NCBI RefSeq assembly: GCF_026891035.1
Contig: NZ_JAPTGG010000003.1
Coordinates: 186,001-250,000, forward strand
DNA: 64,000 nt
Reading direction: 5' to 3'
Source: Dasania phycosphaerae
GTDB taxonomy: Bacteria > Pseudomonadota > Gammaproteobacteria > Pseudomonadales > Dasaniaceae
This document shows positions 50,342 to 59,410 of this stretch, piece after piece; position 1 is the first letter of the stretch, and the number at the start of each line of letters is the position of its first letter. The position numbers and the translations under genes were made by a program. Below the pieces are notes generated by a model. The model was not told the DNA's origin. It saw only the letters and a program-made list of their open reading frames with translations, and made no database searches.

Positions 50342-52605
50342 TTTGGCGCTGTTTGGTATAGGCGCCCCTGTTGTTGGTTAATTAATATTAGCAGTTGCTC
50401 GGCAGGCTGAGGTTTGGCAAATAAATAGCCCTGTATGTAATCCACCTTCATTTCACGCAGCTTATCGGCTTGCGCAATGGTCTCTACCCCTTCAGCGACC
50501 ACCGTGTGATTCAGGGCATGGGCTAAATACACCACTGAGCTGACTATGGCTTGGTCGGCAGGGCTGTCCATAATATGGGTGATAAATGAGCGGTCTATTT
50601 TGATGGTGTCTACCGGGAATTGTTTGAGATAAGCCAGCGAGGAATAACCCGTACCAAAGTCATCAATAGAAAGGTGGGCGCCCAGATCCCGTAAGGTTTG
50701 CAGGGTGGTGGCTGCTGTTGCAGGGTCGCGCATTACTTCGGTTTCGGTTACCTCAAAGCCTAAGCGAAAACGGCTGGGGTCGATATTGGCGTGGCTGAGG
50801 GTATTGCTAATAGTGGTGACTAAGTCGGCTTGGGCTAATTGTCGGCCTGATAAATTGACAGAAATATCTAGCGGGCGTTGTATTTGGCATAGCTGTTCCC
50901 AGCGTTTAGCTTCCTGGCAGGCCAACTCTAGTATCCACTCACCCAGTGGCACGATTAAGCCGGTTTCTTCAGCCATGGGGATAAATTCTATGGGTGATAA
51001 CAGGCCGCGTTCAGGGTGTTGCCAGCGCACTAAAGCCTCTAAGCAAACTATGTCGCCGCTTTGGCTTTCTATGATTGGCTGAAAGTGTAAACAAAATTGT
51101 TCTTTGTCATGCTCTAAAGCATGACGCATATCATTTTCTACTCGCAACCTTGCGGTAACCTGTACTTGCATACGCTCGTCAAATAATTGGTATTCGCCTC
51201 GGCCGCTGCTTTTTGCTTCATACATGGCGATATCGGCAGCGCTAATTAAATTTTCGGCGCTGCTGTTGGTGTCGGCTAGGGCTATGCCTACACTGGCATT
51301 TAAAAAGATGCTGTCGCCTTGTAGTTGCATGGGTGGGGCTAGGGCATCGAGTATGCGCTGCGCAATAATGGCGGCATCGCGGGGGCTTTTTATGTCGGGG
51401 CAGGCGATCACAAACTCATCACCTGCAAGGCGCGCTACCGTATCTACTGGCCTTACGGCGTGGCGCAGGCGATTGGCAACTTCTATTAGGGCTCTGTCGC
51501 CAGCTTCATGGCCAAAGCTATCGTTAATGCGCTTAAAATGATCCAGGTCTACAAATAAAGTGGCTAGTCCTGAGCGTCTGTTCTCGCGCTGCTCTAAATG
51601 TTGGCTGAGGCGGTCTAATAATAAGATGCGGTTAGGCAGGCCGGTAAGGGCGTCGTGCAGGGCTTTGTGTTTGAGTTCATCTTGGCTGCGCTTGCGTTCA
51701 GTAATGTCTCGAGCAAAGGCAAAAAAACTCCACTCACCTTTCTCTTGTAGAGACCACAGTGTTATTTCTATGGGGAACTCGTGCCCAGCATTGTGCATGG
51801 CGGGCAGTTCTAAGGTTTGCCCCAGTATGCTGGCCTTGCCACTTTTTAAAAAGCGTTGCATGCCATCGTGATGAGCTTGTCTAAAGGCCTGGGGGACAAT
51901 AAGCTCCGACACGGTGCGGCCTAACGCTTGTTCTGAACGCCAGCCAAATATAGATTGCGCGGCCAGGTTCCATGCGGTTATTTCTCCCTGACTATTCATA
52001 GCAATAAAGGCATCGGCGGTACTATTAAGAATTTGCCGGTGGCGGCGCTCGCGATTAGCCAGCTGCTGTTGCGATTGCTCGCGTTCAAATACCCGCCCTA
52101 GTTGTACGCCTATATGCTTCATCACATCCAATAGTGTGTGGTCAGGACGTTGGGCCTGTAATGAATAAAACTCTAAGATCGCGACCACCTTGTTGCCAGT
52201 CAGCACGGGAAAAGCAAAACAGGATTTTAAGTTGGTTTTAATAATACTGTCGTGACGCAAATAAGTGTCGTCTTGTTGCGCGTTAATAATCCACTCGGGT
52301 TGGCCGCTAGCGTAGACACGGCCGGGTATGCCTTCGCCTTTGGCAAAGGGGCGAGCTTCGCTATCTTCACGAAAGCGCTCTAAGCTAGGGTGTTGGCTTT
52401 GGGCACTAATATGCCAGATATTGGCGGAGCGTAAAATATTATCTTGGTGGCTAACAAAAACATGCCCTAGAGCCCAGCCAGTCGCTTGGCAAATATATTC
52501 CAAGGCTTTTTGTAAAGAGTCATTGGTTGAGTTGGCCTCATTGGCTGCTACAGCAATATGCTCTAATAAACCCATATAGGCTTGTGATCTAATGGTAAGA
52601 GGCAT
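50338..52605 (-). CDS. GAF-PAS-GGDEF-EAL signalling protein
   Basis: 755-residue soluble c-di-GMP protein. GAF domain about 15-175 (GEGIPGRVYASGQPEWI, SCFAFPVLTGNKVVAILEFYS), PAS about 190-310 (NSTADAFIAMNSQGEITAWN, FAFARDITERK), GGDEF about 315-480 with signature RLAGDEFVIA, where the first Gly is Ala, and EAL about 495-745 with LEALVRW, VNLSGRQ, IDDFGTGYSS, KIDRSFI and AEGVET. The phosphodiesterase site is complete; the AGDEF variant can still be active in some proteins. A GAF sensor suggests response to a small molecule. No transmembrane helix. Confidence 0.93.
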   Translation of the reverse strand: MPLTIRSQAYMGLLEHIAVAANEANSTNDSLQKALEYICQATGWALGHVFVSHQDNILRSANIWHISAQSQHPSLERFREDSEARPFAKGEGIPGRVYASGQPEWIINAQQDDTYLRHDSIIKTNLKSCFAFPVLTGNKVVAILEFYSLQAQRPDHTLLDVMKHIGVQLGRVFEREQSQQQLANRERRHRQILNSTADAFIAMNSQGEITAWNLAAQSIFGWRSEQALGRTVSELIVPQAFRQAHHDGMQRFLKSGKASILGQTLELPAMHNAGHEFPIEITLWSLQEKGEWSFFAFARDITERKRSQDELKHKALHDALTGLPNRILLLDRLSQHLEQRENRRSGLATLFVDLDHFKRINDSFGHEAGDRALIEVANRLRHAVRPVDTVARLAGDEFVIACPDIKSPRDAAIIAQRILDALAPPMQLQGDSIFLNASVGIALADTNSSAENLISAADIAMYEAKSSGRGEYQLFDERMQVQVTARLRVENDMRHALEHDKEQFCLHFQPIIESQSGDIVCLEALVRWQHPERGLLSPIEFIPMAEETGLIVPLGEWILELACQEAKRWEQLCQIQRPLDISVNLSGRQLAQADLVTTISNTLSHANIDPSRFRLGFEVTETEVMRDPATAATTLQTLRDLGAHLSIDDFGTGYSSLAYLKQFPVDTIKIDRSFITHIMDSPADQAIVSSVVYLAHALNHTVVAEGVETIAQADKLREMKVDYIQGYLFAKPQPAEQLLILINQQQGRLYQTAPN

Positions 52606-53135
52606 AACAAAACTCTCTATTAATGGAATAAGCGAGCACGGCCATATTATTAGTAATTGCTTGTATAGCGATCAAGCGTTATGAAAGCCGAAGAAAACTG
52701 AAAATTGAGTTTATCTAAGATTATAGAAGTTATCATTTTTTTTATGACTAAGGCCAGTTGTTAGGCTGCCTTATTAAGTGTTTTTAATTTTGCTAGAAAA
52801 AATATAGGTGATTTTACGTATATAGCCATGAGCTTTTTACTACTGCTAGAGAAAATACGGAGCTGTGCAAAAATAAAAAAGTTCAGGGTGAAAATATCAA
52901 TAAGAGTTTTTACACGTGAAAATATTTATAGCTAGCAATATTTATTTTTTTAAAAAAGAGGTTGATCCTGATAATAGAGAGCTGCCAATATTTACTGTGC
53001 TCATGTCGTGATTAAACTTACCGCTTAAACTTGCAAGGATTGCAGTGAGCCTGAAGGCTATGATTGTGATTAAGGAATATTTGCACAGGGCTTTCTGCTA
53101 CCCTAGCTTTATTCATCTATTGTTAAGAGTAATGA
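52606..53135. other. 530-base AT-rich intergenic region without a recognised gene
   Basis: Divergent region between the GAF-GGDEF-EAL gene and the exporter. It is AT-rich with poly-A and poly-T tracts. I see no coding frame longer than about 35 codons, no clear terminator and no repeat. It presumably holds promoters for both neighbours. A degenerate gene remnant or a small RNA cannot be excluded. Confidence 0.6.
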
Positions 53136-54344
53136 TTGTTGACTACCCCCACCGTTAAGCCTGCCTTGGCCATGCCGGAATTTATCGCCTTAATGGCGAT
53201 AATGACTTCCTTAGTTGCCTTATCGATAGATTGTATGTTGCCAGCTTTACCCGCAATAGGCCGTGATTTGCAAGTAAGCGACGCCAACGATAACCAATTA
53301 ATTATCTCTTTGTTATTTTTAGGTATGGCGCTGGGGCAGTTATTTTTTGGCCCCTTGTCCGATAGCCTGGGGCGTAAGCCTGCAGTAGCTATAGGCATGG
53401 CGGTATTTGCGGTGGGTAGTTTACTGTCTATTGTGGCTACGGATTTTTCTACCATGTTGCTAGGTCGTATCCTGCAGGGGATGGGCTTGGGTGCTCCGCG
53501 CACGGTATCTATGGCCCTGATTCGGGATATGTATCAAGGCCAAGCTATGGCGCGAGTGATGTCCTTTATTATGACGGTGTTTATATTGGCACCTATGCTT
53601 GCACCAGCCGTGGGCCAAGCCATTTTAGCATTGGCGGGTTGGCGTGCGATTTTTATCGCCATACTGCTGCAGGGCTTGTTGGTGCTATTGTGGTTTTACT
53701 GGCGCCAGCCCGAAACCTTATTGCCTGAGCAGCGAGTGCCTTTTTCTTTACAGCAAATAAGACGTGCCATTGCTGAGGTGTTAAGTAATCCAATTGCCTT
53801 GGGCTATACCCTAATGGCAGGGTTTGTGTTTGGTGCTTTTCTGGCTTATTTGGCAAGCACACAGCAGCTTTTTCAGCAGCAATATGGATTAGGGGCCTGG
53901 TTTCCCGCGTTATTTGCATTATTAGCGCTGGCGGTGGGTGGCGCTTCGTTTACTAATGGCCGTTTGGTGATGCGTTTTGGCATGCAGTATATCTGTGCCC
54001 GTTCGCTGTGGTTGTTAACCGGGGTGTCGTTGTTGTTTTGTGTGATTGTTTGGCAGTTTATGGGCCATCCACCCTTGTGGCTATTGGTGCTGTATTTTCT
54101 CGTGAGTTTATTTTGCACAGGGCTATTGTTCGGCAATATCAATGCCTTGGCGATGGAGCCACTGGGGCATATAGCGGGGGTAGGGGCTGCGGTAGTGGGC
54201 TCGCTATCGACTTTAATCTCCGTGCCTTTGGCGGTGTTAATAGGCGGCGCCTACCAAGGCAGTGTGCAGCCCTTGGTGATGGGCTTTGGCGGCTGTGCCG
54301 CTATCGCTATCTTGCTCATGCGCTGGACGGAAGCACGTCGCTAA
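53136..54344 (+). CDS. Bcr/CflA-type MFS multidrug exporter
   Basis: Twelve-helix major facilitator, 402 residues. Motif A of the family is GPLSDSLGRKPAVAIGMAVF near 71-90, and the start SLVALSIDCMLPALPAIGRDL near 26-46 is typical of the Bcr/CflA drug:H+ antiporter group; GRILQGMGLGAPRTVSMALIRDMY near 110-133 is motif B-like. The start is uncertain: TTG 53136 or 53139 has AAGAG at 53124-53128, while ATG 53172 (MPEFIALMAI) lacks a ribosome site. Likely exports drugs or metabolites; substrate unknown. Confidence 0.87.
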   Translation: MLTTPTVKPALAMPEFIALMAIMTSLVALSIDCMLPALPAIGRDLQVSDANDNQLIISLLFLGMALGQLFFGPLSDSLGRKPAVAIGMAVFAVGSLLSIVATDFSTMLLGRILQGMGLGAPRTVSMALIRDMYQGQAMARVMSFIMTVFILAPMLAPAVGQAILALAGWRAIFIAILLQGLLVLLWFYWRQPETLLPEQRVPFSLQQIRRAIAEVLSNPIALGYTLMAGFVFGAFLAYLASTQQLFQQQYGLGAWFPALFALLALAVGGASFTNGRLVMRFGMQYICARSLWLLTGVSLLFCVIVWQFMGHPPLWLLVLYFLVSLFCTGLLFGNINALAMEPLGHIAGVGAAVVGSLSTLISVPLAVLIGGAYQGSVQPLVMGFGGCAAIAILLMRWTEARR

Positions 54345-54442
54345 GCGGCGACTATAGCTTTTAGGCTTTACTTTGTGGTTAATCTAGATCAGCTCTGGTT
54401 GTGGTGGTGGGCTTTTTATTATGCCGAATCAACATGGGGAAC

Positions 54443-54480
54443 TTGACTTTTGTTTGCTAATGATAATAATTCGCATTATC
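54443..54480 (+). promoter_or_regulatory. Fur box over a promoter, upstream of the FecA-like receptor
   Basis: GATAATAATTCGCATTATC at 54462-54480 matches the 19-base Fur consensus at 15 positions and is an inverted repeat. TTGACT (54443-54448) and AATAAT (54465-54470), 16 bases apart, make a promoter whose -10 lies in the Fur box. Iron-repressed expression is expected. The gene starts about 150 bases downstream. Confidence 0.85.
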
Positions 54481-54626
54481 GTTCGCGTGTACGGGCGCTA
54501 GTTAGAATACAGATAACTGTATGTCTGTAGCTGGCCTGGCCTCGCGTTGCATTGCAATAAACATTTGGCACACCGTTAATTAAACCTGGCTAGGGGGCTT
54601 CTTGCTATCGCTAAGGCTAGTGGCGG

Positions 54627-56756
54627 ATGTGCAACAACAAGAGACCCACCACCATGATATTAGTACAGCAGCGCTATGCACCAACAGCTCTGGCCACAGC
54701 CATCATTACCACGACCTTGCCCGTTTATGCTAGCGATAGCGCCCAGCCCATAGAAGAAGTGATTATCAGCGGCAGTGTACTGGGCAGCTCATTGCCCGAA
54801 GAGGTGCAGTTTTACCCCGGCAACCGCAATATTATTAGCGCCGAGATGTTAGAAAAAAACGCCGTACTTTCTATAGACGGTGCCCTGCAAAGTGTTTCAG
54901 GTATTAAAGTACAAGATGAAACCGGCACCGGCGTATTGCCCAATGTTGCGGTGCGCGGCCTTAACGCCAGCCGTAGTGGCTATACCCAGTTTTTATTAGA
55001 TGGCGTGCCACTGACCTTGGCCCCCTATGGCCATACAGGCCAGTCCTTGTTTCCCATGACGCTTAAAAGTTTGGATCGCATCGATATAGTGCGTGGTGGT
55101 GCGGCGGTGCAATACGGCCCCAACAATGTAGGCGGCGTGATCAACCTGGTGACTAAAGCGATACCTGAGCAGTGGCGCACTAGCTTGTCTGAAAAGCTAA
55201 CATCTTTTTCTGGCGGTAACTTACTCTCCGATAGCTATGTGCAAACAGGTGGCAAGCTTAGCGATAATTTTGCCCTGCAATTGGAAGGTAATTTAATTAA
55301 AGGGGAGTCCTTCCGCGAGCACTCGGATACCGAGGTGCAAAACTGGTTGTTAAAAACAGAGTGGGCCATAGACGAGCAGCAAACCCTAGCCACGACTTTG
55401 CAATACTATGATGCCGATACCGAAATGCCCGGCGCATTAACTACCGCTGCCTATAAACAAGATCGCAGCCAGTCGCTGCGATTAGAAGATGAGTTCCAAG
55501 GCAATACCAAACGCATCACCACGCGCTATAACTATCAGTTTAAAAACCTGGCAGGTGCCGACGCCGGTGAGTTTGATTGGATGGCCTTTGGCCATGACTC
55601 CAGCCGCAACTTTGATTGGGGGTTTAGCACTCATCCCGATGCAACGCACTGGGCCGACAGCAGTGCGCCGGTAACCCATTTGCGCAGCTCGCCCCGAGAG
55701 TTTTCAGTGTGGGGTACTGAACCTAGGGTAAGCTTGCAATTTAGCGGTGAGCAAGTGAGCCACAAAGTCACTATAGGCAGTCGCTTTGTAGAGGAAGATA
55801 TAGATTATAAGCTGGAGCAAACCGATATCAGTACCGGCATTAAAACCACACCTCGCGACTGGCGTTTACAAACCAGCGCTATCGCCGCCTATGTGAGTGA
55901 TGAAATAAGCTTGCTAAATGATCAGCTTAGCATCACCCCCGGGGTACGTTTTGAACAAGTCGATATGGAATTTACTGACCTAGGCCTTAACACCGAGGCG
56001 GATAATAAAATCACTGAAACCTTGCCGGGCCTAACCGTAGGTTATGCCAGTGATGAAGCCTGGTTTTTTTACGGCAATGCCCAGCGCTCATTGCGGGTGC
56101 CGCAAATAGCGGTGATACGCGGCAGCGGTAATGAAGGTGCCGAATTGGCTTGGAACTATGAATTGGGCACCCGCTATAACTGGTCAGAAAATGCCAGCGT
56201 TAGCGCTTCTTTATATCGCATAGATTTTAAAGATCAGTTGCTATACAACAGTACTAATCAAAGCTTTGAAAACGTAGGTGCCACTCAACACCAAGGTGTA
56301 GAGCTGGAAGTGTTTTACGCTGTTGCCGCCTTACCCGCTTTAAAATTACACATGGCTTATAGCTACTTAGATAGTGAGCAGCTAGAGGGCGTGGATAAAG
56401 GCAAGGAGTTACCCTACGCCTCTAAACATCAACTGAGCTGGGATGCCAGTTACCAGTGGCAGGATATAGATATGATGTTATCGGGCTACTATTACAGCAG
56501 CTCATATAGCGATAATGCCAATACCAAAGTCGAAAATGTGAGTGGCACGGTTGGTGAGTTGCCCGCTTACACGGTGTGGAATTTACAAATCAGCAAAACT
56601 TTTGCCTTGGCTAACGAGCACAGTTTGTTTACGGCGCTATCGGTTAATAATGTATTTGATAAGGAATATTATTTCCGCGGCATAGATGTTAGCCCAGCCG
56701 GCCGTTACCCCGCCACTGAACGCTCGATTAGCTTAGAGGCTAAATACAGTTTTTAA
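54627..56756 (+). CDS. FecA-like TonB-dependent outer-membrane receptor
   Basis: 709-residue receptor with a signal peptide (core PTALATAIITTTLPVYA), a plug (about 50-165: VLSIDGALQSVSGIKVQDETG, NVAVRGLNASRSGYTQFLLDGVPL, RIDIVRGGAAVQYGPNNVGGVINLV) and a 22-strand barrel ending in SLEAKYSF. The plug closely follows FecA (ferric dicitrate). The TonB box is probably EEVIISGS right after the signal. FecA of E. coli has an extra N-terminal signalling domain; here the plug begins at once and no fecI/fecR genes are present, so it is a plain receptor. Start could be ATG 54627 or ATG 54654. Confidence 0.9.
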   Translation: MCNNKRPTTMILVQQRYAPTALATAIITTTLPVYASDSAQPIEEVIISGSVLGSSLPEEVQFYPGNRNIISAEMLEKNAVLSIDGALQSVSGIKVQDETGTGVLPNVAVRGLNASRSGYTQFLLDGVPLTLAPYGHTGQSLFPMTLKSLDRIDIVRGGAAVQYGPNNVGGVINLVTKAIPEQWRTSLSEKLTSFSGGNLLSDSYVQTGGKLSDNFALQLEGNLIKGESFREHSDTEVQNWLLKTEWAIDEQQTLATTLQYYDADTEMPGALTTAAYKQDRSQSLRLEDEFQGNTKRITTRYNYQFKNLAGADAGEFDWMAFGHDSSRNFDWGFSTHPDATHWADSSAPVTHLRSSPREFSVWGTEPRVSLQFSGEQVSHKVTIGSRFVEEDIDYKLEQTDISTGIKTTPRDWRLQTSAIAAYVSDEISLLNDQLSITPGVRFEQVDMEFTDLGLNTEADNKITETLPGLTVGYASDEAWFFYGNAQRSLRVPQIAVIRGSGNEGAELAWNYELGTRYNWSENASVSASLYRIDFKDQLLYNSTNQSFENVGATQHQGVELEVFYAVAALPALKLHMAYSYLDSEQLEGVDKGKELPYASKHQLSWDASYQWQDIDMMLSGYYYSSSYSDNANTKVENVSGTVGELPAYTVWNLQISKTFALANEHSLFTALSVNNVFDKEYYFRGIDVSPAGRYPATERSISLEAKYSF

Positions 56757-56789
56757 GCGCTAAGCTTAATCGCTATTGCAGGTTTACGG

Positions 56790-56840
56790 GTCGTTGTTCG
56801 CAACGACGTTTTGCTCCGCTCTTTTGAGTGGAGCTTTTTT
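56790..56840 (+). terminator. Tandem hairpin terminator after the FecA-like gene
   Basis: First hairpin GTCGTTG-TTCG-CAACGAC (56790-56807) has a stable UUCG-type loop. The second, GCTCCGCTC-TTTT-GAGTGGAGC (56813-56834, one G-T pair), is followed by T6 at 56835-56840 and is a regular rho-independent terminator. Confidence 0.88.
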
Positions 56841-57012
56841 CTTGGCGTAGGCTATTATTGGGCGCTGTATATAGGGAGTGGCCATGATTTGCGCTAGGCA
56901 ACGCGACCTTGCTGCAAATTTATTAATACGGATTTTTTATAGCTAGAGCAATGCCAGTATTACCATGAGCTAAATTAAACGCTAGGTGCTAGCGCGTAAA
57001 GTGAGATCTATC

Positions 57013-57972
57013 ATGCATGAACATAATCTACAGGCTTGGCAGCACGAACATACCTTTGATCAGGATCAGCGCCGCCCCGGCGAGTCTAAAACATTAATCG
57101 TAATTGCTATTACCGCCATTATGATGGTGGTAGAAATTAGCGCGGGCATACTCTACGGTTCCATGGCTTTGTTAGCCGACGGCCTGCATATGGCCTCGCA
57201 CACCGTGGCCTTAGCTATTACCGCCTTTGCCTATATTTATGCTCGGCGCCACGCCAGTAATCGCGGCTTTAGTTTTGGCACCGGCAAGGTGAATGCCTTA
57301 GGTGGCTTTACGGGGGCGTTAGTACTGGTTATTTTTGCTGTGTTTATGGTGGTTGAGAGTATTGAGCGTTTGCTTAACCCCGTCGCTATAGTGTTTAACC
57401 AAGCCATTGCCGTTGCGGTATTGGGTTTGCTGGTTAATGCGCTGTGTGCGTTTATCTTAGGCGTTCATGACCATGACCATGACCATGACCATGATCATGA
57501 TCACGGTCATCATGATAGCCACGATCACCATCACGATCACAATTTAACGTCAGCTTACCTGCATGTGTTGGCCGACGCCCTAACCTCGGTACTAGCTATA
57601 GTGGCCCTGGTTGCTGCTAAATATTATGGCTTTATGTGGATGGATCCGGTGATGGGCATAGTGGGAGCAATATTAATAGCGCGTTGGTCCTATGGTTTAT
57701 TGAAAACTACCAGTGCCGTGTTGCTGGATAAGCAGGCACCTAAACCTTTGCGTGAACACATAAAGCTAGCCTTAGAAGGCGATGATGACAGCCGTGTGAC
57801 TGACCTGCATGTGTGGTCTATAGGGCCCAATATTTACTCGGCACTGATTACCGTGGTCGCTCATAATCCTGCCACAGCTAATGACTATAAGGCACGTTTG
57901 CCTGCGTCTTTGGGCTTAGTGCATGTGACTGTAGAGGTGCATGTGTGTGATCAGCATGAAAGTGTAAATTAA
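57013..57972 (+). CDS. Cation diffusion facilitator, DmeF/ZitB-like
   Basis: Six-helix inner-membrane metal:proton antiporter of about 319 residues. The metal-site pattern is visible in LLADGLHMASHTVALAI (HxxxD-type site shifted to His/Asp) and VLADALTSVLAIVAL in helix 5. Between helices 4 and 5 a His/Asp loop, HDHDHDHDHDHDHGHHDSH and following, could chelate Zn, Co or Cd. The DNA for this loop is a GACCAT tandem repeat near 57467-57495. ATG 57013 has GTGAG seven bases before it; the frame opens at 56986. MHEHNLQAWQHEHTF at the start is typical of DmeF. Substrate is probably Co2+/Cd2+/Zn2+. Confidence 0.9.
   Translation: MHEHNLQAWQHEHTFDQDQRRPGESKTLIVIAITAIMMVVEISAGILYGSMALLADGLHMASHTVALAITAFAYIYARRHASNRGFSFGTGKVNALGGFTGALVLVIFAVFMVVESIERLLNPVAIVFNQAIAVAVLGLLVNALCAFILGVHDHDHDHDHDHDHGHHDSHDHHHDHNLTSAYLHVLADALTSVLAIVALVAAKYYGFMWMDPVMGIVGAILIARWSYGLLKTTSAVLLDKQAPKPLREHIKLALEGDDDSRVTDLHVWSIGPNIYSALITVVAHNPATANDYKARLPASLGLVHVTVEVHVCDQHESVN
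57467..57545 (+). repeat. GACCAT/GATCAT tandem repeat coding a His-Asp loop
   Basis: About seven 6-base units (CATGAC and variants) run in frame and encode alternating His and Asp in the metal exporter. Loss or gain of units would keep the frame and only change loop length. Confidence 0.85.
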
Positions 57973-57998
57973 GGCGTCAAATAAGTTTTATAAAAGCG

Positions 57999-58790
57999 TT
58001 AGCTGTTTATAGGCTGCTGCAATATATTGATACAAGCATCGCTATGGCTGTTTACTAAAAAGTGACTGGCCCCGGCTATGCAATGGATTTGGCTATGGGG
58101 AGTGTGCTCAGTAATTAGCTGGGCTATGGTTTTTAATATGGGGTTGGATTGGTCGCCATAAATCACTTGGGTGGCAATATTGAGTTGGCTTAAATCTCTC
58201 AAGTTATAGCTTAGTGCCATGCATTGCTGCCAATGCTTTATATTAAGTTGGGTTAAGGGCGGCATACTGTTTTGGATAAATTCAGGCAGTGAGGCGTAGC
58301 TGTTTTCGCCACCCCAAAAGTCTATGACTTTGGCGCAGGCCTGTGGCTGCTGTTGGGCAATAGTTAGTTTGTAGTCGGCTACAAACTGATTAAGTATGGT
58401 TAACTCTGCCTGAGTGCGTTGCTGGTATTGTAATAACCATCCAGATACTGGCTCAAATAAACTGAGCTTGCTGAGTGCCAAGGTGTTTTCTAAGGCCAGT
58501 GCTAAGGCGACTACAGCACCGTAGGAGTGGCCGACTATATGTGCGGGTTGATCGCTGAGGCTAGTTACAATCTGCTTAATCAGTGCTGTTTCGCCGCTTA
58601 TGTCGGCGGGGTTGCTATTGGCTAGTGGCGGCGCACCGCCGTGGCCGGGTAGCTTAATGCTAATGCAGAGATATTTGTTGCTGAGTTGCTCACAATATTT
58701 TTTCCACGTGTTATAGCTGGCAAATGAACCGTGTATAAAAACGATAGGCGGGCCTGAGCCTTGTTGCTCAAAATAGGGCTGTATATTCAT
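57999..58790 (-). CDS. Alpha/beta hydrolase
   Basis: 263-residue serine hydrolase without signal peptide. IVFIHGSFASYNTW at 16-29 (oxyanion hole), IKLPGHGGAP near 45, nucleophile Ser89 in IVGHSYGAVVALALALE, Asp in VIYGDQSNPIL near 215, and His in AGASHFLVNSH near 243. This arrangement is general for esterases, C-C hydrolases and haloperoxidase-like enzymes, so the substrate cannot be named. It is convergent with the metal exporter gene, with 26 bases between stops. Confidence 0.85.
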   Translation of the reverse strand: MNIQPYFEQQGSGPPIVFIHGSFASYNTWKKYCEQLSNKYLCISIKLPGHGGAPPLANSNPADISGETALIKQIVTSLSDQPAHIVGHSYGAVVALALALENTLALSKLSLFEPVSGWLLQYQQRTQAELTILNQFVADYKLTIAQQQPQACAKVIDFWGGENSYASLPEFIQNSMPPLTQLNIKHWQQCMALSYNLRDLSQLNIATQVIYGDQSNPILKTIAQLITEHTPHSQIHCIAGASHFLVNSHSDACINILQQPINS

Positions 58791-58865
58791 GAGGCAGCTA
58801 CTTGCTTAGTTGAAAGTAGCAATAACTATAGCTGTTGCTTTGCCGCTATAACAGCCCGACTAGAT

Positions 58866-59303
58866 TTAGCTGGCGCTGCTAATCTCGCACTGTAGTTGTG
58901 ACTGCGAAGTCATAGAATTTAACACTAAGCAGCTTTGTTCAGCCTTATGTAATAGTTTTTCTGCTTTGTCTTTATCTTGTGGGTCAGTGATTAGCAGTTT
59001 GACAGTAGTGTCGATACGGGTGAACTGCATGCTGCGCTCAACCTTATCTAAGGTGCCTTGCGATTGGCAGTCAATCTGCTGCCAGGAGAGCTTTGAGGCA
59101 TTGGCAATGGCGCGAAAAGATAAAACAAAACAGCTGGCCACTGAGGCCATTAATAAATCTTCTGGTGACCATAGGTCGCCGGGGCCGTCAAAGTCTTTGG
59201 GCGGGGCGCAAGTGAGTGTAGGTAAATTATCGCTGGCTAGTTCTAGGTTGGTCTGTTCTTCAGCGCGGGCGGTCACGGTGTAGTGATGGGGTAAAGGCTG
59301 CAT
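58866..59303 (-). CDS. OsmC/Ohr-family protein
   Basis: Peroxide-reductase-like protein of 145 residues. The two catalytic cysteines are present: MASVASCFVLSFRAIAN near 54 and AEQSCLVLNSMTS near 124. SPEDLLMASVASCF is the family core. ATG 59301-59303 (MQPLPHHYTV) has AGAGAG upstream; the frame is open to 59378, but that extension is not family-like. Expected to detoxify organic hydroperoxides. Same strand as the SpdH-like gene, 107 bases downstream of its stop. Confidence 0.87.
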   Translation of the reverse strand: MQPLPHHYTVTARAEEQTNLELASDNLPTLTCAPPKDFDGPGDLWSPEDLLMASVASCFVLSFRAIANASKLSWQQIDCQSQGTLDKVERSMQFTRIDTTVKLLITDPQDKDKAEKLLHKAEQSCLVLNSMTSQSQLQCEISSAS

Positions 59304-59410
59304 GGTTGCTCTCTTTGCAATAAAGGTATGGTTATGCAGTATAGTTGTTCGCGCTAGCGAGTAATTGATATAGCTCAAAAAGTGGGCTTATCCCTAAGCC
59401 ACAGCTATGG

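Noticed and set aside
52829..52936. 35-codon basic frame in the long gap (MSFLLLLEKIRSC start)
   Set aside because: No ribosome site, unusual composition, and length within chance for AT-rich DNA.
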